DNA of 64,000 bases from JBBDMU01 sp040878115. Lineage in GTDB: Bacteria > Bacteroidota > Rhodothermia > Balneolales > Natronogracilivirgulaceae. The stretch lies in assembly GCA_040878115.1 (NCBI GenBank), contig JBBDMV010000118.1:7683-71682 (forward strand), given 5' to 3'. The notes under the pieces were generated by a model, which was not told where the DNA came from, did no database searches, and saw nothing but the letters and a program-made list of their open reading frames with translations. The position numbers and the translations under genes were made by a program. Shown here in pieces: positions 52,633-60,649 of this stretch; position 1 is the stretch's first letter; every line of letters starts with the position of its first letter.

Positions 52633-53451
52633 CTATATTCCTGCGGCAGCTATTTTCATACTTGGCTGGTACTTTTGTCCCCGCTTATTTTCTGACTTGC
52701 CAAACCATGCTATTTCATTGGCAAGAAGTACAACCTCACCGATTACAATAACCGAGGGAGAAGTTATGTGTATAGATTTCTCAGATACCCCGACTAGCGT
52801 ATCTATTACTGTTTCCTGATCTGCATAAGTAGCCTTATGGATAATACCCACTGGTGTTTCCGGAGCTTTGCCATGCAACATCAGTTGGTGAGCTATGTGG
52901 TTGAGGTTGCTCATTCCCATAAGTACAACCAGTGTATCTTCACCAGCAAGACGGTCCCAGTCATGTTTGAGCTCATCTGACTTCCGGACATGGCCGGTTA
53001 TAACAGTAAATGACCGGCTTAAGTTCCTGTAGGTAAGTGGAATTCCGGCGAACATAGGTGCCGATAACGCACTGCTGATTCCAGGAATAACTTCGAAATC
53101 GACGCCATGACTGGCAAGGTGACGTGCTTCTTCTCCGCCACGTCCGAAAATAAAAGGATCGCCGCCTTTCAGGCGAACAACCGTTTTACCCTCGACTGCT
53201 TTTTGAAGCAGCACCTCATTAATCTGTTCCTGGGAGGCTGAAGCACGCCCCGGCTTTTTCCCTACATAGATCAGTTCAGCTTTTGCGGAAACTTCATTAA
53301 GCAGGTCGGGTACCGCAAGGCGGTCATAAACGACTACATCTGCTTTTTGCAAAGTTTTTAAACCCTTGACAGTTATTAGATCAGGATCACCCGGACCGGC
53401 TCCGGTCAAATATACTTTTCCATAGCCTTTTATACTACTTTGTCTGCGCAT
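52633..53451 (-). CDS. cobA: Uroporphyrinogen-III C-methyltransferase
   Basis: 272 residues from the ATG at 53451; an ATG at 53541 would lie mostly inside the sulfite reductase gene. SAM-dependent double methylation of uroporphyrinogen III to precorrin-2. Seen: VYLTGAGPGDPDLITVKGLK, VVRLKGGDPFIFGRGGEEARHL, GVDFEVIPGISSALSAPMFAGIPLT and VVLMGMSNLNHI. Overlaps the upstream reductase stop by 17 bp. Confidence 0.96.
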   Translation of the reverse strand: MRRQSSIKGYGKVYLTGAGPGDPDLITVKGLKTLQKADVVVYDRLAVPDLLNEVSAKAELIYVGKKPGRASASQEQINEVLLQKAVEGKTVVRLKGGDPFIFGRGGEEARHLASHGVDFEVIPGISSALSAPMFAGIPLTYRNLSRSFTVITGHVRKSDELKHDWDRLAGEDTLVVLMGMSNLNHIAHQLMLHGKAPETPVGIIHKATYADQETVIDTLVGVSEKSIHITSPSVIVIGEVVLLANEIAWFGKSENKRGQKYQPSMKIAAAGI

Positions 53452-55123
53452 CGGCTTCGACATTTGGCTGAGGAAATTCCGTTCGTCTCCAGAAGCCTCC
53501 GAAGGTTTCACCATTTTTATGTTCATTTTTATATTGTTCAAGTAAAGGACGCACTGTATTTGTCAATTCACCAAAGGGTACAAGATCACGGTATTTAGTA
53601 TTCATATGCGTTCCTGATGATGAACCTCCGATATATATAGCATATTTTTCAAGCGATTGCCCCACAAAGCCTATATCTGCTACATAGGGACGTGCACAAC
53701 CGTTGGGGCAGCCTGTCATCCTGACGGTGATGGTTTTATCCTGCAAACCGATGCGAGCGACTTCATTTTCTATCTCGCGGATTATCTGAGGCATTACCCG
53801 TTCGGACTCGGTGATTGCCAGTCCGCAAGTGGGCATTGCCGGACAGGCCATTGCAAAACGGACGGTATTTGAATATGATTCCGGCAAAGGGATGCCATGC
53901 TGCTTTAGGATGTCTTCTACAGCCTCACGGTCCTCTTCTTTAATATCCGTCAGAATGATATCCTGATGCGGGGTAAGTTGAATACCGGGTTTAATTGATG
54001 AGGCTATTTCCTTGAGCCCGTCTTTAAGGCGTAGAGCACCTTCATTTTTAATTCGTCCATTTTCTACGAATAAGCCCACGAACCAGCGTCCATTGCGTTG
54101 GCGGTGCCAGCCATGATAAAGTTTAAGTTCAAAATCAGGCATTGGGCGGAATGGCTTCAGCTCGTAGCCCAGTCTTTCTTCCAAAACATCTCTGAACTTA
54201 TCTATACCCCAATTGTGAATGAGGTACTTCATGCGGGCTTGCTTACGATTGGTACGGTCACCATGATCACGCTGGATAGCTACGATCCCTTCAACTGTTT
54301 CGTAGAGCTTATCTTCGGTAACAAACCCGAGATGGTCACCCAGGCGGGGGAAGGTGTCGCTTTTTTTATGATGCATTCCAAGTCCACCACCGGCAATCAG
54401 ATTGAAGCCTTCGAGTTGATCTGAATCGTTAAATAAGGCTACTATTCCGATATCCTGGGTATAAACATCAATGCTATTATCACCCGCTTCAGCTATTCCG
54501 ATCTTGAACTTTCGAGGTAGGTAACTAGGGCCGTAAAAGGTTTCCACACTCGCATATTCCTTCTCGCCGGAATAAACCTTTTCTCCGTCAAGCCAGACAT
54601 CATGAAATGCTTTTGTTCTCGGGAGCAGTTTGTCTGAGATTTCATTAGCATATTTTTTAACGATTTCCTGCTTTGTGCTAACGTCAGGGATTGGACTGTA
54701 CATCACGTTACGGACCACATCCCCACAAGCCGCCATCGTTGTGATCAACTGATCGTTGATGGCTGAAAGCGTTTCGCTCAGGTCTTGCTTAATCACCCCA
54801 TGAAACTGAAATGTTTGCCGGGTGGTAATCCTTAAAGTACCATTGGCATGGGTATCGGCCAGACGATCATGAACGAGATACTGTTCAGCGCTTAATCCGC
54901 CTCCGGGTATTCGGCAGCGGACCATAAACGAATATTCTTTATTCTTGCCTTGACGTTTATCACGGTCATCCTGCTGGTACAACCCGTGGAATTTAAGGAG
55001 CTGGTAGCTGTCCTTGGTGAAACTTGGGGTTCCATCCTTCAACTCTTCTATCAGCGCTCCTCGCAGATCACGGCTTGCTTCCTTGAGATGCTCTTCTTTG
55101 GCTAGTTTGACTTTTTTTTCCAT
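53435..55123 (-). CDS. Ferredoxin-type sulfite reductase (siroheme, [4Fe-4S])
   Basis: 562 residues. It reduces sulfite to sulfide with six electrons. Seen: GGLSAEQYLVHDRLADTHANGTLRITTRQTFQFHGV (substrate arginines in the first half), FAMACPAMPTCGLAITESER and TGCPNGCARPYVADIGFVG, which together give the cluster cysteines C-x5-C and C-x3-C. TGCPNGCARP is characteristic of sulfite, not nitrite, reductases. No CysJ flavoprotein is in the operon, so electrons probably come from ferredoxin. Confidence 0.93.
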   Translation of the reverse strand: MEKKVKLAKEEHLKEASRDLRGALIEELKDGTPSFTKDSYQLLKFHGLYQQDDRDKRQGKNKEYSFMVRCRIPGGGLSAEQYLVHDRLADTHANGTLRITTRQTFQFHGVIKQDLSETLSAINDQLITTMAACGDVVRNVMYSPIPDVSTKQEIVKKYANEISDKLLPRTKAFHDVWLDGEKVYSGEKEYASVETFYGPSYLPRKFKIGIAEAGDNSIDVYTQDIGIVALFNDSDQLEGFNLIAGGGLGMHHKKSDTFPRLGDHLGFVTEDKLYETVEGIVAIQRDHGDRTNRKQARMKYLIHNWGIDKFRDVLEERLGYELKPFRPMPDFELKLYHGWHRQRNGRWFVGLFVENGRIKNEGALRLKDGLKEIASSIKPGIQLTPHQDIILTDIKEEDREAVEDILKQHGIPLPESYSNTVRFAMACPAMPTCGLAITESERVMPQIIREIENEVARIGLQDKTITVRMTGCPNGCARPYVADIGFVGQSLEKYAIYIGGSSSGTHMNTKYRDLVPFGELTNTVRPLLEQYKNEHKNGETFGGFWRRTEFPQPNVEADAQTK

Positions 55124-55135
55124 TATAAGGGTTAA

Positions 55136-55981
55136 TTAGCGTTCGATGGGTGCATTAATTAGATTGCCCCATTCAGTCCAGGATCCATCATAATTTCGAA
55201 CATTCTCGAAATTAAGCAATTCTTTCAGTACAAACCAGCTATGGGCAGAGCGCTCCCCTATACGGCAATAGGCGATAATTGATTTGTCTGATGTTATTCC
55301 ACGATCTGCGTAAATCTTTGTGAGTTCATCCTTACTTTTAAAAGTCCCATCTTCATTGACCGTACTTGCCCAGGGTATGTTTTGTGCCCCGGGAATATGC
55401 CCGCCGCGTTGTGAAAGTTCTTTCATGCCGGGAGGGGCTATGATCTTACCGGTAAATTCATCCGGAGACCGCACATCAACCAGGCCGAAGGCGTGATCGT
55501 TGCTGATGGTTTGTGCCACATCATCCCTAAAGGCGCGTAGTTCTTCGCGGATTTCACCAATTGAGTATTCTTCTGTTTTCGGCTTGGGTTCTTCGGTTGA
55601 TAATTTGCCTCCTTCAGCCACCCATTTCTTTCTGCCGCCATCTAAAATCTTTAGATGGTGATGCCCGTAATATTGCAAAAGCCAATATGCCCAGGCTGCA
55701 AACCAGTTATTATTATCACCATAAAGAACAATGGTTGTATCTTTGCTGATCCCTGATTCACCAAGCAGCTTCTCAACAGCATCGACAGATGCAACATTAC
55801 GGGTTAGCACATCCTGCAACTCATTTTTCCAGTTCCATCCTATAGCTCCAGGAAGGTGACCTTCCTGATAAGATGATGTATCAACATCTACTTCCACAAA
55901 ACGGAACCCATCTTTATCAAGATTACCTTCCGCCCATTCTGTCGTTACAAGTATATCTGAGGTCGTTTTAGTATTAGCCAT
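55136..55981 (-). CDS. Two-domain thiosulfate sulfurtransferase (rhodanese)
   Basis: 281 residues. Two rhodanese domains, 10-125 and 150-281; the active-site cysteine C239 lies in AYCRIGERSAHSW. The CRxGxR loop is of the thiosulfate:cyanide type; mercaptopyruvate enzymes have CGSGVT. It transfers sulfane sulfur to thiols or cyanide. First structural gene of the sulfur operon, 66 bp after the end of the attenuator hairpin, so it is the gene directly controlled by it. Its exact substrate is uncertain. Confidence 0.93.
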   Translation of the reverse strand: MANTKTTSDILVTTEWAEGNLDKDGFRFVEVDVDTSSYQEGHLPGAIGWNWKNELQDVLTRNVASVDAVEKLLGESGISKDTTIVLYGDNNNWFAAWAYWLLQYYGHHHLKILDGGRKKWVAEGGKLSTEEPKPKTEEYSIGEIREELRAFRDDVAQTISNDHAFGLVDVRSPDEFTGKIIAPPGMKELSQRGGHIPGAQNIPWASTVNEDGTFKSKDELTKIYADRGITSDKSIIAYCRIGERSAHSWFVLKELLNFENVRNYDGSWTEWGNLINAPIER

Positions 55982-56047
55982 GACTACTATTTGATTGATT
56001 ATTGGTTTATTTTTTTAATCTCTGGTGGCAACGGGCAGGGGGGATGC

Positions 56048-56083
56048 AAAAAAAAAGCCCGCTGTCTTGAGAGATAGCGGGCT
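56048..56083 (-). terminator. Attenuator: intrinsic terminator upstream of the sulfur operon
   Basis: Minus strand: AGCCCGCT pairs with AGCGGGCT (56083-56076 with 56063-56056), continuing after one mismatch with three more pairs, then a run of nine T (56056-56048). It lies after the leader ORF stop and before the first sulfur gene, where it would stop transcription unless the 5' arm is captured. Confidence 0.9.
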
Positions 56084-56141
56084 TTTTTAAAATGTTTTCT
56101 ATTTACCAGTCACAATAAATGGACAAACCCCTATCTCTAAG
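56066..56141 (-). promoter_or_regulatory. Antiterminator pairing: leader ORF segment versus terminator 5' arm
   Basis: Minus-strand leader segment CTTAGAGATAGGGGTTT (56141-56125, codons LRDRG) is complementary to the region 56085-56066, which reads AAGCCCGCTATCTCTCAAG: GATAG/CTATC, GGG/CCC, AGAG/CTCT and CTT/AAG pairs with two single-base bulges and one G-U. This pairing uses the whole 5' arm of the terminator hairpin, so the two structures exclude each other. The segment begins 10 nt after the last codon of the Cys cluster. Confidence 0.7.
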
Positions 56142-56186
56142 AACTGCTTTGCAGCAACACGGACACATGCACATGGAGTTTGGCAT
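56103..56186 (-). CDS. Cysteine-rich leader peptide of the sulfur operon
   Basis: 27 codons (ATG 56186) or 23 codons (ATG 56174); the second begins MCMCPCCC, giving five Cys in the first eight residues and a sixth near the end (YCDW). Too short for ordinary gene finders. It precedes a terminator and lies in a sulfur-assimilation leader, the layout of a ribosome-mediated attenuation peptide that senses charged tRNA-Cys. No Shine-Dalgarno is visible, as for many genes here. A different frame (ATG 56203, 34 codons, four Cys) is also open. Confidence 0.75.
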   Translation of the reverse strand: MPNSMCMCPCCCKAVLRDRGLSIYCDW

Positions 56187-56256
56187 GGTGAAAACAGAGA
56201 CATATTGGTTGGTAGAAGTCAAGAAATTGATTTTAATTTGAGCCTTATTATTCCAT

Positions 56257-56285
56257 ATAATAGCGAGGATTTATTTTCTTGTCAA
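56257..56285 (-). promoter_or_regulatory. Sulfur-operon promoter, TTGACA-N17-TATTAT
   Basis: Minus strand: -35 TTGACA (56285-56280), 17-bp spacer, -10 TATTAT (56262-56257); start site expected near 56250, 64 nt before the leader ATG at 56186. An almost perfect housekeeping consensus, stronger than any other promoter I can see in the window. Confidence 0.75.
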
Positions 56286-56305
56286 CAGAAAAAAGAAAAT
56301 AAATC
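56268..56305. promoter_or_regulatory. 13-bp inverted repeat straddling the sulfur-operon -35
   Basis: GATTTATTTTCTT (56268-56280) and AAGAAAATAAATC (56293-56305), 12-bp spacer, so one arm lies in the -35/-10 spacer and the other just upstream of -35. A regulator bound here would block or position RNA polymerase. CATATAATA also recurs just outside each arm. Confidence 0.65.
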
Positions 56306-56474
56306 ATATAATAAGATCACTTCGCCAAAAAAGCGCTTACATAAGACAATTATTTTCTGTTTACCGTATTAATCAGGATGGCAAAAGGTTATTTGTTTTC
56401 CAAAATGATCCTACCACAAGAACGTTTCATAAGAGAGTTTTGTAATTCGAAGTCTTAAAAAATCAGGAGAAACC

Positions 56475-57620
56475 ATGGATATACTTTCCACCGAAGAATT
56501 GAGTGAATTGGTTGAAAAAAGAAATCCCCATTCACTTTCCTTATATATGCCATCGCATAAAACAGGTGAGGGAATGATGCAAGACCCAATCCGGATCAAG
56601 AACTTGCTTAAACAAGCAGAAAGCTCTCTTCGCGAGAAAGGCGTTCGTCATGTTCACGATTTCTTAGAGCCGATAGAGGCAAAGATGAATGATCAGCAAT
56701 TCATGCAGCATATGAACGATGGCCTTGCCGTTTTCCGTACTCCTGAAATGACACGTTTTTACCGGCTTCCAATAAATTTCGAGGAGCTTGTAATTGTGAA
56801 CGAGAGATTGCACATTAAACCTCTTCTTCCTTTATTTTCCGAAAACGGTAAGTTTTATACTTTAGCCCTTAGTCAAAAGAAAGTCAGACTGTTTCACGGT
56901 ACCCGCAATACTATTACAGAGCTTGAGATTAAAGATGTGCCGCTTAACTTTCAGGAATATCTGAAGCTCAATGAATATGAGAAAAGCCAACAGTTTCATA
57001 CGGAAACAGCTCGTACACCAGGTGAAGGGACCAGGGCCGCTGTATTTTTTGGACATGAAGCGGATAATGAAATAAAAGAGCAAATCGGTCACTGGTTCCG
57101 TGAAATTGACAGGGTGGTGGCACCGTCGTTGAATGGAGGCCCATTGTTAGTGTATGGAGTAGAATATTTACATCCTATTTATCACAAAGTCAATAATTAC
57201 AATGCTCTGCTTGATAAGATTAAAATTACCGGAAACCCCGATGCTCTCAAGCCCAGAGAGATTCACAATAAAGCCTGGCAAGCAATGGAACCGTATTTTG
57301 CCAAAGCTCGAGAACAGGATGTTGACCGCTTTCAGGAATTAGCAGGGACAGGCAAAACAGCGTCTACCATTAATGATGCTGTTGCAGCAGCTGCACATGG
57401 CCGTGTAGATGTATTGTTCGTACCAAGAAACGGCCATTACTGGGGGGTATATAACCCTGAAGAGGCCAGGGTGAAAAAAATGGAGCGCGGGGAAAATGGT
57501 TCCGAAGACTTGATAGATTTGGCTGCTGTGTATACGGTAGTTAACAGCGGTAAGGTTTATACCGTAGATCAGGACAAAATACCAGGAGAGGGAGAAATTG
57601 CAGGGGTATTCAGGTATTAA
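56475..57620 (+). CDS. baeRF-family protein (bacterial archaeo-eukaryotic release factor homologue)
   Basis: 381 residues, soluble. Start is supported by AGGAG 8-9 nt upstream. LSLYMPSHKTGEGMMQDPIRIKNLLKQAESSL (22-53) matches the N-terminal region of baeRF families related to eRF1/pelota, and VDVLFVPRNGHYWGVYNPE plus the acidic C-terminal strand fit the eRF1 domain-3-like end. No GGQ motif, so classical peptide release is not expected; roles in ribosome rescue or RNA processing are suggested for the family but unproven. Divergent from the sulfur operon. Confidence 0.7.
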   Translation: MDILSTEELSELVEKRNPHSLSLYMPSHKTGEGMMQDPIRIKNLLKQAESSLREKGVRHVHDFLEPIEAKMNDQQFMQHMNDGLAVFRTPEMTRFYRLPINFEELVIVNERLHIKPLLPLFSENGKFYTLALSQKKVRLFHGTRNTITELEIKDVPLNFQEYLKLNEYEKSQQFHTETARTPGEGTRAAVFFGHEADNEIKEQIGHWFREIDRVVAPSLNGGPLLVYGVEYLHPIYHKVNNYNALLDKIKITGNPDALKPREIHNKAWQAMEPYFAKAREQDVDRFQELAGTGKTASTINDAVAAAAHGRVDVLFVPRNGHYWGVYNPEEARVKKMERGENGSEDLIDLAAVYTVVNSGKVYTVDQDKIPGEGEIAGVFRY

Positions 57621-57673
57621 CGCCTTCTTAAACAAAGAGGGAAATAACGTTAACCGTCATGGACAGGATGTAC

Positions 57674-58324
57674 TCAAAAGCGGTAACCCAAATTTAGGGA
57701 AAGGCCTTCATTTTTAAACTCTACATCATAAAATCCATGAATATCAGTAGTGCCAAGCATGTACCGGATATCAAAGAAAATCTCCCCCGGATAAAACCAT
57801 TTGAAGCTTGTCCCGACACCAAAAGTAGTTGCCAAATCAAACTTATGTATGATGTCTGCCCTGCTGAGAATATTCTGTGAGTTCGAAATATTTGTACTTC
57901 TAAGAAAATTCAATGAGGGCCCAAAAATCATATGTGGAGCAAATTTTACATCATAAGGAAAAATGACACGTAAAAGCAGTGGAATTTCAATATAGGATGT
58001 TTTCCATTGTGCCTGGGCCTGACCGATAGAAAGGAAATTCGGTTCTTCGTCCGCATTGAGGGGAAATGATACGGAAGAACCTCGTTGCGTATAATTGATT
58101 TCAGGTTGCAAGTTGATGACTTTGGCCAGTTGCAAGTCTAGAAATCCACCAACAGACAGCCCCCATCGGTTGTTGAATTCAATTGTGCGATCAGAAGAAG
58201 TGTAAAAGGATGAGGAGGATATACCCGATTTTAAACCAAAGCTAAAGGTATCCTGTGCGTAGGTCGATTTGGCAACAATAAGTATAAATGCGATTGTAAT
58301 AATTACTACATTTCGTATCTGCAT
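57674..58324 (-). CDS. PorT-like outer-membrane beta-barrel protein
   Basis: 216 residues. Signal peptide RNVVIITIAFILIVAKSTYAQ. The rest is barrel strands: TFSFGLKSGISSSSFY, WGLSVGGFLDLQLAKVINLQPEINYTQRGSSV, SYIEIPLLLRVIFPYDVKFAPHMIFGPSLNFL and the C-terminal SLNLGYRF ending in Phe, which is the OMP insertion signal. Small eight-strand barrels of this kind are abundant in Bacteroidota; function unknown. Convergent with the baeRF gene. Confidence 0.85.
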   Translation of the reverse strand: MQIRNVVIITIAFILIVAKSTYAQDTFSFGLKSGISSSSFYTSSDRTIEFNNRWGLSVGGFLDLQLAKVINLQPEINYTQRGSSVSFPLNADEEPNFLSIGQAQAQWKTSYIEIPLLLRVIFPYDVKFAPHMIFGPSLNFLRSTNISNSQNILSRADIIHKFDLATTFGVGTSFKWFYPGEIFFDIRYMLGTTDIHGFYDVEFKNEGLSLNLGYRF

Positions 58325-58352
58325 ACTACCCGTTTTTCGATGAACAGCTTTA

Positions 58353-58376
58353 TATATTATAACATTTTATAATATA
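58353..58376. promoter_or_regulatory. 10-bp dyad TATATTATAA / TTATAATATA between porin and nitroreductase genes
   Basis: Arms 58353-58362 and 58367-58376, 4-bp spacer, in the 140-bp gap between two divergent genes. All A/T, so it may just be promoter-like sequence. Confidence 0.3.
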
Positions 58377-58464
58377 AAGGATTTAAATTTATGTTTTGTA
58401 TTTATTTTATTAGCTTCAATTCATTTTTCCTAACTCCATTAAAATTAATTAGTATTGGTTATTC

Positions 58465-59133
58465 ATGAAAGTAGAAAATGCCTCCGTACGACTTGAATTT
58501 GAAAAATTAACACCTAAAGAATCACAAACAAAAGCCCTGGCATTTTATGATTTGATGAAAAAGCGAAGAACAGTGCGTCATTTTTCAACACAGCCTGTTC
58601 CTGAAAGTGTTATCGAAAATGCCATTAAAGCGGCCGGAACAGCACCATCAGGGGCCCATAAGCAACCCTGGCATTTTTGTGTTGTGAAGAATCCCGACTT
58701 GAAGCATAAGATAAGGCTGGCTGCCGAGAAGGAAGAAAAGCAAAATTACGAAGCTCGTTTTTCAGAGAGTTTTAAAAAAGACCTGGCAACCTTTGAGACC
58801 AGCTTTATAAAAGAATTCATTGATGATGCACCTGTTATCATTGTGGTCTTCAAGGAAAACTACAGGCTCAGAAACGGTGTGCGGTTCAAGAACTATTATG
58901 TGAATGAGTCCATTGGTATCGCCTCAGGAATATTAATTGCAGCCCTTCATCATGCCGGTATGGCCACACTCACTCACACGCCAAATCCTATGAAGTTTTT
59001 AAATGAAATACTTGAACGTCCAGGTAATGAAACCCCCGTTTTACTGATGCCTGTTGGTTTCCCTGATGAAAATGCTGAAGTCCCGGACCTTAAAAGGAAA
59101 AGAACCTGGGAAATCATGCATGTTTATGAATAA
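58465..59133 (+). CDS. Nitroreductase-family flavoprotein, iodotyrosine-deiodinase-like
   Basis: 222 residues. FMN-binding KRRTVRHFSTQPVPESVIENAIKAAGTAPSGAHKQPWHF and a C-terminal LMPVGFPDENAEVPDLKRK. Key point: E91, Y95 and K116 sit in EEKQNY..KEF with spacings 4 and 21, the same as E153, Y157 and K178 of mouse IYD, which clamp the iodotyrosine zwitterion. Family members catalyse reductive dehalogenation of halotyrosines. The alternative is a general nitroreductase, but the lid match is specific. Confidence 0.85.
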   Translation: MKVENASVRLEFEKLTPKESQTKALAFYDLMKKRRTVRHFSTQPVPESVIENAIKAAGTAPSGAHKQPWHFCVVKNPDLKHKIRLAAEKEEKQNYEARFSESFKKDLATFETSFIKEFIDDAPVIIVVFKENYRLRNGVRFKNYYVNESIGIASGILIAALHHAGMATLTHTPNPMKFLNEILERPGNETPVLLMPVGFPDENAEVPDLKRKRTWEIMHVYE

Positions 59134-59142
59134 CCAATGGTA

Positions 59143-60645
59143 CTATTGTTTCCAGAAAGTTGTCGAAAACAATACAATTACAGTAAATACTTCCAGGCGG
59201 CCGATCATCATCAGCAAGGATAAAACCCATTTGCCGGCAAATGGCATATGGGCGTAGTTATTCTCGGGGCCGAGGTCTCCGATGGCCGGGCCGATGTTGC
59301 CCAGACAGGCAATGCTTGCTCCTAAAGCTGAAATAAAATCTATATCCAAGGCCTTAAGAGTCAGCGCACCGACGACAAATATCAACATATAAAGCACGAA
59401 AAAACCATAAACGGTTCTTGAGACAGCAGGCTCGATTATTTTATTGCCCATTCGGATGGGATAAACCCCTTTTGGATGGACGGCCTGCTTGATCTCACGA
59501 AAAGAGCTTCTGATCAGAATGATCCAGCGAGTCATTTTGATCCCGCCGCTGGTTGAACCCGTGCTTCCACCCGTAAAAAACAAAAGGAAAAGGAGAAACA
59601 GGGCGAAGGGTGGCCAAATTGTGTAGTTATCAGTACCATACCCTGTTGTTGTTATTATGGAAATTGCCTGAAAAGCTCCGTAACGCAATGCTTCCCCAAA
59701 GGTGTCATAATGGTTCATCCATAAAGATAACGTGATGAGCGTAACAGCTACCAGTGTGACTAAAACATAAAACCGAAGCTCACGATTTTTGGTTACAGTG
59801 ATTAGCTCACCCCGAAGAACTCTGAAATGAAGAACAAAGTTTACCCCGGCCAGAAACATAAACAGGGTGACGATTATGTCTATATAGACTGAATCATATG
59901 CGGCAATACTAGCATCTTTAGTTGAGAATCCACCGGTAGCCATAGTAGAAAAAGCATGATTTACAGAATCAAACCAATCCATTTTAGGATGAACCCAAAG
60001 CAGGAAAAAATGCACTACCGTAATACCCAGATAGACATACCATAAAAATTTTGCAGTTTGCTGAACGCGTGGTGTTGGCTTATCAGTACTTAGCAATGAC
60101 GATTCAGCCTGAAACAGTTGCATCCCGCCGGTTCCAAAAAGTGGTAGAATAGCGACAGAAAGCACAATAAAACCCATTCCACCTAACCAATGCAAAAGGG
60201 ATCGCCAAAATATCAGGCTTTTGGGAAGGCCCTCAATATCAGGGTTTACAATACCTGATGTTGTTGTACCCCCGAAAATGGTTGCTCCGGTGGTCGTGAG
60301 TCCGCTCATCGTTTCAAAAAAAGCATCGCCATAATTTACAAGCGCCCCACTCAGCATAAATGGAAGAGCGCCCACCAGAGATAATATGATCCAGGTGAAG
60401 CTTACGACGATAAAAACTTCTCGTAAACGAAGTTCCTGTTTTGGCTTAAATAGGTAGTAAAATAGTGCGCCAAAAATAAAAGCAAATGAAGCCGATATCA
60501 GAAAAGCCTGCCAGGCTTCTTCATTATAAATAAATGCCGGAATAAGCGGAACCAACAGGGCAAAGCCCAGGAAGAACAGAAAAGCACCCAAAATTCCAAA
60601 AATAGATTTGAAATTGATCGCGGAGCCGAAAAAATTATCAAGCAT
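59143..60645 (-). CDS. trkH: TrkH-family potassium transporter, channel subunit
   Basis: 500 residues, about ten helices, four P-loop repeats. Filter-like segments: FETMSGLTTTGATIF (first), SVNHAFSTMATGGFSTKD (second), FQAISIITTTGYGTDNYTIWPPF (third) and ALGASIACLGNIGPAIGD (fourth). Potassium uptake partner of TrkA, whose gene ends 4 bp upstream, so one transcript. Confidence 0.94.
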   Translation of the reverse strand: MLDNFFGSAINFKSIFGILGAFLFFLGFALLVPLIPAFIYNEEAWQAFLISASFAFIFGALFYYLFKPKQELRLREVFIVVSFTWIILSLVGALPFMLSGALVNYGDAFFETMSGLTTTGATIFGGTTTSGIVNPDIEGLPKSLIFWRSLLHWLGGMGFIVLSVAILPLFGTGGMQLFQAESSLLSTDKPTPRVQQTAKFLWYVYLGITVVHFFLLWVHPKMDWFDSVNHAFSTMATGGFSTKDASIAAYDSVYIDIIVTLFMFLAGVNFVLHFRVLRGELITVTKNRELRFYVLVTLVAVTLITLSLWMNHYDTFGEALRYGAFQAISIITTTGYGTDNYTIWPPFALFLLFLLFFTGGSTGSTSGGIKMTRWIILIRSSFREIKQAVHPKGVYPIRMGNKIIEPAVSRTVYGFFVLYMLIFVVGALTLKALDIDFISALGASIACLGNIGPAIGDLGPENNYAHMPFAGKWVLSLLMMIGRLEVFTVIVLFSTTFWKQ

Positions 60646-60649
60646 GGGA

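Larger units (their letters stand above)
55982..56474. other. 493-bp divergent control region between sulfur operon and baeRF gene
   Basis: Contains, reading leftward from the sulfur promoter: the -35/-10 pair, a dyad around the -35, a 64-nt leader before a short cysteine-rich ORF, the attenuator hairpin and a 66-bp spacer to the rhodanese gene. The right-hand 170 bp drive the plus-strand baeRF gene, which has a strong Shine-Dalgarno AGGAG 8-9 nt before its ATG. Confidence 0.8.

Noticed and set aside
56019..56040. GGTGGCAACGGGC suggestive of an S-box (SAM) riboswitch core
   Set aside because: It is on the wrong strand and downstream of the terminator, and the other conserved helices are missing.
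56099..56203. Alternative leader frame (ATG 56203, 34 codons, four Cys)
   Set aside because: Kept as a possibility, but its Cys codons are more spread and do not sit as a block immediately upstream of the antiterminator segment; the MCMCPCCC frame fits stalling better.
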